NCBI GenBank assembly: GCA_947044405.1
Contig: CAMRHE010000021.1
Span: 6,742,501-6,806,500, forward strand
DNA: 64,000 nucleotides
Source of the DNA: Leptodactylus fallax
Taxonomy: Eukaryota > Chordata > Amphibia > Anura > Leptodactylidae
Direction: 5' to 3'
Shown: in pieces, positions 55,109 to 64,000 of the stretch
Layout: each line of letters starts with the position of its first letter
How positions within the stretch are numbered: position 1 is the stretch's first letter
Notes under the pieces: generated by a model
Told to the model about the DNA's origin: nothing
The model's input: the letters and a program-made list of their open reading frames with translations, nothing else
Databases searched by the model: none
Position numbers and translations under genes: made by a program

Positions 55109-56740
55109 CAGTGCCTTGCGAAAGTATTCGGCCTCCTTGAATTTTTCAACCTTTTGCCACATTTCAGGCTTCAAACATAAGGATATAAAATTTTAATTTT
55201 TTTGGTGAAGAATCAACAACAAGTGGGACACAATCGTGAAGTGGAACGAAATTTATTGGATATTTTAAACTTTTGTAAAAAATAAAAAACTGAAAAGTGG
55301 CCATGCCAAATTATTCGGCCCCCTTAAGTTAATACTTTGTAGCGCCACCTTTTGCTGCGATTACAGCTGCAAGTCGCTTGGGGTATGTCTCTATCAGTTT
55401 TGCACATCGAGAGACTGAAATTCTTGCCCATTCTTCCTTGGAAAACAGCTCGAGCTCAGTGAGGTTGGATGGAGAGCGTTTGCGAACAGCAGTTTTCAGC
55501 TCTTTCCACAGATTCTCGATTGGATTCAGGTCTGGACTTTGACTTGGCCATTCTAACACCTGAATATGTTTATTTGTGAACCATTCCATTGTAGATTTTG
55601 CTTTATGTTTGGGATCATTGTCTTGTTGGAAGATAAATCTCCGTCCCAGTCTCAGGTCTTTTGCAGACTCCAACAGGTTTTCTTTCAGAATGGTCCTGTA
55701 TTTGGCTCCATCCATCTTCCCATCAATTTTAACCATCTTCCCTGTCCCTGCTGAAGAAAAGCAGGCCCAAACCATGATGCTGCCACCACCATGTTTGACA
55801 GTAGGGATGGTGTGTTCAGGGTGATGAGCTGTGTTGCTTTTACGCCAAACATATCGTTTTGCATTGTGGCCAAAAAGTTCGATTTTGGTTTCATCTGACC
55901 AGAGCACCTTCTTCCACATGTTTGGTGTGTTTCCCAGGTGGCTTGTGGCAACCTTTAAACGAGACTTTTTATGGATATCTTTGAGAAATGGCTTTCTTCT
56001 TGCCACTCTTCCATAAAGGCCATATTTGTGCAGTGTATGACTGATTGTTGTCCTATGGACAGACTCTCCCACCTCAGCTGTAGATCTCTGCAGTTCATCC
56101 AGAGTGATCATGGGCCTCTTGGCTGCATCTCTGATCAGTCTTCTCCTTGTTTGAGATGAAAGTTTAGAGGGACGGCCGGGTCTTGGTAGATTTGCAGTGG
56201 TCTGATACTCCTTCCATTTCAATATGATCTCTTGTTGCACAGTGCTCCTTGGGATGTTTAAAGTTTGGGAAATATTTTTGTATCCAAATCCGGCTTTAAA
56301 CTTCTCCACAACAGTATCACGGACCTGCCTGGTGTGTTCCTTGGTCTTCATGATGCTCTCTGCATTTTAAACAGAACCCTGAGACTATCACAGAGCAGGT
56401 GCATTTATACGGAGACTTGATTACACACAGGGGGATTATATTTATCATCATCAGTCATTTAGGACAACATTGGACCATTCAGAGATCCTCACTGAATTTC
56501 TGGAGTGAGTTTGCTGCACTGAAAGTAAAGGGGCTAAATAATATTGCACGCCCCACTTTTCAGTTTTTTATTTTTTACAAAAGTTTAAAATAACCAATAA
56601 ATTTCGTTCCACTTCAGAATTGTGTCCCACTTGTTGATTCTTCACCAAAAAATTAAAATTTTATATCCTTATGTTTGAAGCCTGAAATGTGGCAAAAGGT
56701 TGAAAAGTTCAAGGGGGCTGAATACTTTCGCAAGGCACTA
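55109..56740 (-). mobile_element. Tc1/mariner element, family 2, second copy (1632 bp)
   Basis: TA at 55107-55108 and 56741-56742. The left end is CAGTGCCTTGCGAAAGTATT. The right end read inverted is TAGTGCCTTGCGAAAGTATT, with one change at the terminal CAGTG. Inner repeats ATTATTCGGCCCCC-type are present. Near-identical to 45774-48021 apart from the LTR. Confidence 0.93.
55329..56351 (-). CDS. Tc1-family transposase, intact 340-aa reading frame, second copy
   Basis: Minus-strand ATG at 56351, stop at 55329. Same architecture as the protein at 46160-47182, with the DD34E residues Asp153, Asp244 and Glu279 all kept ([31 protein letters not shown]). Ten residues differ by my reading (positions 26, 105, 141, 162, 223, 262, 285, 290, 293, 324). 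Several of these (for example Asn26, His105, Asn141, Lys223) look like private changes here, while Leu285, Arg290, Ser293 and Pro324 look more like the family. The TIRs are whole except for one terminal base, so this copy is the better candidate for residual mobility. Confidence 0.95.
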   Translation of the reverse strand: MKTKEHTRQVRDTVVEKFKAGFGYKNISQTLNIPRSTVQQEIILKWKEYQTTANLPRPGRPSKLSSQTRRRLIRDAAKRPMITLDELQRSTAEVGESVHRTTISHTLHKYGLYGRVARRKPFLKDIHKKSRLKVATSHLGNTPNMWKKVLWSDETKIELFGHNAKRYVWRKSNTAHHPEHTIPTVKHGGGSIMVWACFSSAGTGKMVKIDGKMDGAKYRTILKENLLESAKDLRLGRRFIFQQDNDPKHKAKSTMEWFTNKHIQVLEWPSQSPDLNPIENLWKELKTAVRKRSPSNLTELELFSKEEWARISVSRCAKLIETYPKRLAAVIAAKGGATKY

Positions 56741-56892
56741 TAGATGTCCTCCACCGGTACTAGGAGCCCTAAAAGAGGTTAAACACTTGATGGACAAGAT
56801 TTATTAGCGTGTAGCTCACTCTTGCTTAGGCAATACATGCATATTACAGTACTGTGCAAAACTTTAAGTAGGTCTGGAAAAGTGCTGAAAAG

Positions 56893-57065
56893 AAAGGCTA
56901 GATTCATATCTGCCACAGAAACCACCAAAAATCGGCGGAGAGAAAAGTCCTGTTTCTCTCTGCTGGTTTCAGTATAAAAATGGCAGACACCCGGCGAACC
57001 CCATTATAGTCTATGGGGTATGTGGGTGTCTACGGGTAACCGCTGTTTCAGCGGTCCAACTCTCC
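56893..57065. repeat. MITE fragment (CTAGATTCATATCTGCC type)
   Basis: AGGCTAGATTCATATCTGCC is a diverged form of the start at 18616 and 4958. CCGGCGAACCCCATTATAGT and CAGCGGTCC are in common too. Right end not found. Confidence 0.4.
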
Positions 57066-57069
57066 ATTG

Positions 57070-58120
57070 TTTGGGTTAACAGTTTATTTTAGTCAATTAA
57101 CAAAATTAAGTAAATGGACAAAAGAGAAGTCTAAATTAAGGCAATATTTGTGTGACCTACCTCCACAGAATATCTGTGTTTAGTTCTCTAAAGACTCATG
57201 CATTATATCCGCAATTGTGGATAAAAGTACGGACCCATAAAGACGCTGATTATGAATTGTATTACTGAGTCACTGAAATGAATGAACGTTTCAAAGATAT
57301 TCTAATTTATTGAGATGCACCTGTACATTTCAGTGGCTCCATACACACAGCCGTAGTTTTGCAGCCATGTGTCATGGCCAGATTGAAGAGTCGCAAAATA
57401 TGTAGCATGTCTTATACCTGTCCGTAATTGCGGCTCTGTCAATTCATTATCAATGTATGAGTCAGTGAAAACCATGGATGATACACGGATACCAGTGCAA
57501 GATGCAAGTGATTTGAAGGAGGAGACAAAACATTTGCCAAAAATGTGCAAAAACAGTATTTTTTTCATTAAATGTGCTATTCTTTATTTTAGTTACCTGT
57601 TTTGTTTGTCGGACGGGGGGCTTTGAAACCATGCACCATGGCTTTATTGAAGGATGGTGTTGCCACTGGTGCCGTGGAACAAGAGGAGCTTTAGTGCTCT
57701 TCCAATTCACATAAGATATGGATATTATCTTAGAACATAATGAGGCTTCAGTCCCCCCTCCCAAAAGAGGATGATGGTCCTTAGGCACCTTAAAAAAAAC
57801 TAAAGAAAGATGTCATCATGATGCCGGAGTTGAATTTAAAGGCGTCCGATTTTCATAGGATGTAGAACATGTGGATGGGTGCAGTGTGGGGATCCTCAGC
57901 CACTAGTGGTAAAACTGGTATACTGATTTTGTTTCATAAGTGAGTGAGCCACCAGATCCTGATCACTCTGGAGGTACAGGAGGGTTGCACAGCTGCCGTG
58001 GGGGATCAGCGGGACTCCCTCAGTGCACACACTGGGGCAGTCTACAGGCCCTAACAGCATTAATGGCTTTGGGACTTTCCCCAAAGGGTTCATAATTGGG
58101 GACCTCCCTATATCATCTCT
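57070..58120. other. Intergenic sequence, nothing assignable
   Basis: No splice-consistent coding and no element ends that I can pair. Open frames of 65-108 codons on the minus strand (57302-58093) have no recognisable motif. Confidence 0.4.
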
Positions 58121-58124
58121 TACA

Positions 58125-58600
58125 CCTGGTCAGTTTCTAATACAGTAAGTAAAATGGATATACTATATTCAGTTGTTTAATATGGCAACAAATATATCTG
58201 CAGTTTAGAAGTGGCTAATCTCTGTTGCATGGTATATAATTCTCTTATAATTTAATAATTCCTACTGTCAGTGGATTGAGCAATACAAGGGGTTTCCCAC
58301 CACTATATGTACACTGGATACATTATTTGCGTGTTTTATATGGAAATTAATATATCCACAGCACAGAAGTGGCCAATCCCTGCTGTATAATATATAATTC
58401 TCCCATCCCTCAATAGTTCCTACTGGCAGTGGATTAGGCAATACAAGGGGTTGCCCACCACTACTTGCACACTGGATATACTATATGCACATGTATAATA
58501 TGGCTACTAATATAGTTCTTCTATTCCTCAATAGCTCCTACTGACAGTGGATTGTGGAATACAAGGGGTCGCCCACCACTATTTGCCAGTGTCATTGCCA
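58125..58600. repeat. Tandem repeat, units about 117-158 bp, three to four copies
   Basis: AGTGGATT...CAATACAAGGGGTTTCCCA recurs near 58271, 58429 and 58546 with CAGAAGTGGC(C/T)AATC and CCTACTG(T/G/A)CAGTGG. Each unit also has a TATATAATTCT block. Confidence 0.75.
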
Positions 58601-58939
58601 CACACTTATTTTTATTGTTTTCACTTCTCTATTTTAATAACTAACCTCAATAAAGGTTGTTTTACTATTATTTTAATATTAACTGCTTACTGCCTGCTTT
58701 TCCCTTTTCTACACTTTATCCCCTGTCCTAATTGATATGCAGGTCCTGATCACATTGATGGGAATAGACGTTACCTTTAACTTCTGTTGGACACACCAAC
58801 TGGTAGAGTGAGCTTGTATTACAAGATAGACAGGGCTGAGCCTAGTCTCCCTGCTGCCTGAGGCGAACTATAGAAAGGTGCCCCCACCCACCCGGCTATC
58901 TTTGGTTGCATGATAGGGCCCCCCTAATTAGGACACACC

Positions 58940-59245
58940 CCCCATTGGCAGATCAAAAAATCCCCTTATTTGGCCCGCACATAGTATAACACACCCTTTT
59001 ATTTGGCCCCCACACAATAATTTTGGTCCACAACACGATACATGGTAAATGACCCTGCTTTTTATGGCCCCCACCACATGGTATATGACCCAGCTTTTTA
59101 AGGCCCCCCACAGAACATGACCCCTTTCTTATGCCCCCCACAATCTATGACCCCTTTTTTGCCCCCGCACAGTATCTGGCCCCCTTTTATTAACCCCCCA
59201 CACACAGCATATTATCCCCTTATTTATGCCCCCCACACAGTTTAT
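58940..59245. repeat. Degenerate minisatellite, 27-32 bp units of GGCCCCCACACAGTAT type
   Basis: TTATTTGGCCCGCACATAGT, TTATTTGGCCCCCACACAAT, GCCCCCCACAATCTATGACC, ATTAACCCCCCACACACAGC recur. Wording is close to an inverted form of the other VNTRs, so it may be an old member of that family. Confidence 0.65.
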
Positions 59246-59249
59246 GACC

Positions 59250-59365
59250 CCCTTTTGAGTTGAAACCGGGACATACCTCCTTCTGACCGGGACAATGGGA
59301 CAGAACCCGGAATCCGGGACTGTCCCACTGAATCCGGGACGGTTGGGAGGTATGCGTGTGCTGAG
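59250..59365. repeat. Repeat with internal GGGAC/GTCCC tandem words
   Basis: GACCGGGACAATGGGACAGA, ACCCGGAATCCGGGACTGTC and CCACTGAATCCGGGACGG, flanked by ACATACCTCC and GGAGGTATG as short inverted ends. Confidence 0.5.
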
Positions 59366-59480
59366 CCCCCCCCCCCAGTCATACATTTAATGGGGGAACC
59401 CCTCCTTCCACTAATACATTTACTGACGGATCACCACCCACACACATTTACTGAGGGCCCACCTCACACACTCATACATT

Positions 59481-59984
59481 TTTTTTTATTTAAACTCATT
59501 TTATTGATAGTGAAAAGTGTACAAGCAAAAACACATTGCAGTGAAATACACAGAACAATGTATGCAAAGGAAAGAGAAAGCCTAGAAAAACATAAAGAAT
59601 AAACAATCAAACAAACAGTGTAGCAGCGCTGGCATAGCTAAGGTCAGGGGGATGGAGCACCAGGTAGCCGACCCAGTTCCTGGAGTAGAGGCCGTAATTA
59701 CAGTACAATGTAGACACTCAATGACATCACATTGCAGACAGAAACATCGGGTGAGAGCATCGGGCACACAAATGGTCAAACATAACCAAGTACAGCCACA
59801 TGACCAGTAATAGAAGTCATGGACACTCCTGCCTTTCTTCCACTTAGGCAAGGACTGATTGTAGAGTAGTCCTATAGGATGGAGCCATATATAAAGTTAC
59901 CAGTGAATCACACCACAGGCCCCAGACTTTTTGAAAACTTCCGGGGACAGCCTCTCCTCTTATATACCACTAAATTATAGCCCA
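59481..59984 (-). mobile_element. 5'-truncated LINE insertion with 11-bp target duplication
   Basis: ACTCATACATT is present on both sides (59470-59480 and 59985-59995). The insert starts with a T-run and TTTATTTAAACTCATTTTAT (AATAAA on the minus strand), as for a minus-strand retroposon with a poly(A) tail. Length 504 bp. The host sequence is a tandem array with CATACATTTACTGAGGG-type units. Confidence 0.7.
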
Positions 59985-60007
59985 ACTCATACATTCACTG
60001 AGGACTT

Positions 60008-60334
60008 TTAAAACCATATAAATTTGGTATCCCTGGGATTGTACCGAAACATAGAATACAGATGATATGTCACTTTGGCTGCAGTATGAACGCTGTAAAA
60101 ACGAAGCCCATACGAAAGCCTCACAAATGCACTTTTTCTTCAGATCCACCCCATTCTGAATTTTTTCCAGCTTCCCAGTACATTATACAGAATAATAAAC
60201 ATTATAAAGAACAGTTTGTCCCGCAAATATTAAGCCCTCATGTGGCTCTGTGAATTGAAAAATAAAAAAGTTATGTGGTTTGAAAGGTGGGGAGTCAAAA
60301 ACGAAAATCGAAAAATTCCTCCGGTGGGAAGGGG
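60008..60334. repeat. Partial inverted copy of the element at 24927-26068
   Basis: ACCATATAAATTTGGTATCC, GGCTGCAGTATGAACGCTG, CTTTTTCTTCAGATCCACCC and the end GGTGGGAAGGGGTTAA are the reverse of the left third of that element. Confidence 0.7.
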
Positions 60335-60517
60335 TTAAGAGAAATTATCTCTTGTCCCACTTCTTCCCCAAATGTTTTGAAGATGAGTCAATGTATACCA
60401 TCTTTTAATGACTGGTTACCCATAGACATCTGGATCTGCAAAGTTCTGTTAAAGGGGTTTTCCGGGCAAAAAAAAATTTGTTTACATGGGCATCCTATTG
60501 TTCTGTTTTCCTACAAC

Positions 60518-61334
60518 CAGGAGCGTAAATACTGGGGTAGCAGCGGTAGCGGCTGCCACAGGGCCTGGGACATTAAGGGGCCCGGAGCCCTGTGGCAGCC
60601 GCTACCACAAACCCCACAAACACTGCTATCATTATACTCCGGGGTCTTTTCAGACCCTGGAGTATAATGATCGGGGGCCCAGGGGAGGTGAGGGAACATA
60701 AAAAACACTGTGACTTACCTCTCCTGCGCTCCGCAGGCTTCGGGCCTGTTTGGTGACGTCCCAGATGTCAGCCGACGTCATTATGCGTCGCAACGCCGGC
60801 CTGGCTCACACAAGATCTGGTCCAACATTGAAGATGACCGAAGTAGCGCACCGGAGTGCATAGGAGCCAGGGAGAGGTAAGTAGCATTGTTTTATTATGT
60901 TTGTATCCTACCCTGGGTCTCCGATCATTATACACTGGGGTCATATACTGTGTGCAGGGACCACTATGGGGCATAATACTGTGCGCAGGGGCCACTATGC
61001 TGCATAATACTGTGTGCAGGGGCCACTATGCTGCATAATACTGTGTGCAGGGGCCACTATGCTGCATAATACTGTGTGCAGAAGCCACTATGCAGCATAA
61101 TACTGTGCGCAGGGGCCACTATGCTGCATAATACTGTGTGCAGGGGCCACTATGGGGCATAATACTGTTGCAGGGGCCACTATGGGGCATAATACTGTGT
61201 GCAGGGGCCACTATGGCACATAATAGTGTGCGCAGGAATGCGGTTTGTGCAGGGGGGTTAGGGCGGTGGTTCGGGGGGGGAGCCCCATGTCAAATGTTTG
61301 CCTTGGGGCCCAGCCATTCCTAGTTATGCCACTG
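60518..61334. mobile_element. hAT-like MITE carrying a VNTR, perfect 8-bp target duplication
   Basis: CCTACAAC is repeated exactly at 60510-60517 and 61335-61342. The ends CAGGAGCGTAAATACTGG and, inverted, CAGTGGCATAACTAGG are hAT-type TIRs. Inside come a hairpin (GGTAGCGGCTGCCACAGGGC / GCCCTGTGGCAGCCGCTACC), a GC-rich core and a 31-bp VNTR. 817 bp, no transposase. Confidence 0.85.
60942..61235 (+). repeat. VNTR inside the hAT-like MITE, 31-bp unit, 9-10 copies
   Basis: Units near ATACTGTGTGCAGGGGCCAC then TATGCTGCATA. Same family as 31145, 44860 and (inverted) 50163. Confidence 0.85.
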
Positions 61335-61716
61335 CCTACAACTACCATGATCCCTTGGGCCACTCAGAGCTGACTCACACCACCTCCCTCTCCCCCCTTT
61401 CTCACTCCCTCCCCCTCCCTTTCTCACTCATCCCCCCTGTTTCCCTAGCTAGCCTGCCCACTACTAGCCCTTCCTAACCAAATCAACCCCCCCCACCCCC
61501 TTATACTCACCTGTCTTCCGATCCGGACTTTCTGGGCACAGCACGTCACTTCTTCTGGGTGGCCAACACCTCCTCTTCTTAACGTCTGCCGACTGCCCAC
61601 GCCTGCGCAATAGAGCCTGAGTGCCCAAAAGAAGTGACCTCCCGTGCCCAGAAGATCCGGACCAGAAGACAGATAAGTATGATGGGGTGGGGGTTAGTAT
61701 AAGTGACTTAGTCATA

Positions 61717-64000
<2,284 letters not shown>

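Larger units (their letters stand above)
60453..61716. mobile_element. AGGGG MITE family copy, split by a hAT-like element
   Basis: AGGGGTTTTCCGGGCAAAA after TTAA (60449-60452), then at 61335 the family sequence resumes (CTACAACTACCATGATCCC, CACACCACCTCCCTC, CTACTAGCCCTTCC). The right part ends at a Tc1 insertion (61717). Confidence 0.7.

Noticed and set aside
57302..57788. Two overlapping minus-strand frames of 88 and 108 codons
   Set aside because: No motif, no splice support and different frames overlapping; likely chance.

Overview
The window comes from a vertebrate nuclear genome, most likely a frog. Three split genes have the order and orientation of human 16q23: ADAT1 (3' end only, + strand), GABARAPL2 (complete, - strand) and TMEM231 (complete, + strand). 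ADAT1 and GABARAPL2 converge; GABARAPL2 and TMEM231 diverge. The frog assignment is an inference from the protein divergence and from very dense TTAA-flanked, AGGGG-ended foldback MITEs, VNTR-bearing hAT-like elements, L2-like GCGCTATATAAATAA tails and several Tc1 families.

Layout. 1-6874: last three coding exons of ADAT1. 9708-22653: GABARAPL2, four exons encoding 117 aa, with a Tc1 copy, a satellite and several foldback MITEs in its introns, and a CRE/ETS promoter at its 5' end. 22.8-29.3 kb: intergenic, with MITEs, a Tc1 relic, an unidentified minus-strand candidate first exon (28348-28461) and an X-box-like site (28719-28732). 29355-38631: TMEM231, seven exons encoding 312 aa. Its last intron is a U12-type AT-AC intron, and a decayed partial copy of exon 4 lies just upstream of the real exon 4. 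38.7-64 kb: no host gene recognised. This part is a stack of transposons, including two intact and nearly identical Tc1 transposases (46160-47182 and 55329-56351), a solo LTR inside a Tc1 inside a MITE, a 2.2-kb 29-bp minisatellite, a fragment of an uncharacterised transposon-type protein (49465-50034) and a satellite with a period of about 390 bp that runs off the right edge.

How the genes fit together. ADAT1 deaminates adenosine 37 of tRNA-Ala, GABARAPL2 is an ATG8-family autophagy/Golgi protein and TMEM231 belongs to the ciliary transition-zone (MKS/B9) complex. They share no pathway; the link is conserved synteny. The most interesting signals are the U12 intron, the exon-4 duplication, the possible bidirectional ciliary promoter, and one VNTR family found inside hAT-like elements at several loci. 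Exon boundaries were read by eye from splice signals and remembered orthologues; no search or alignment was run.
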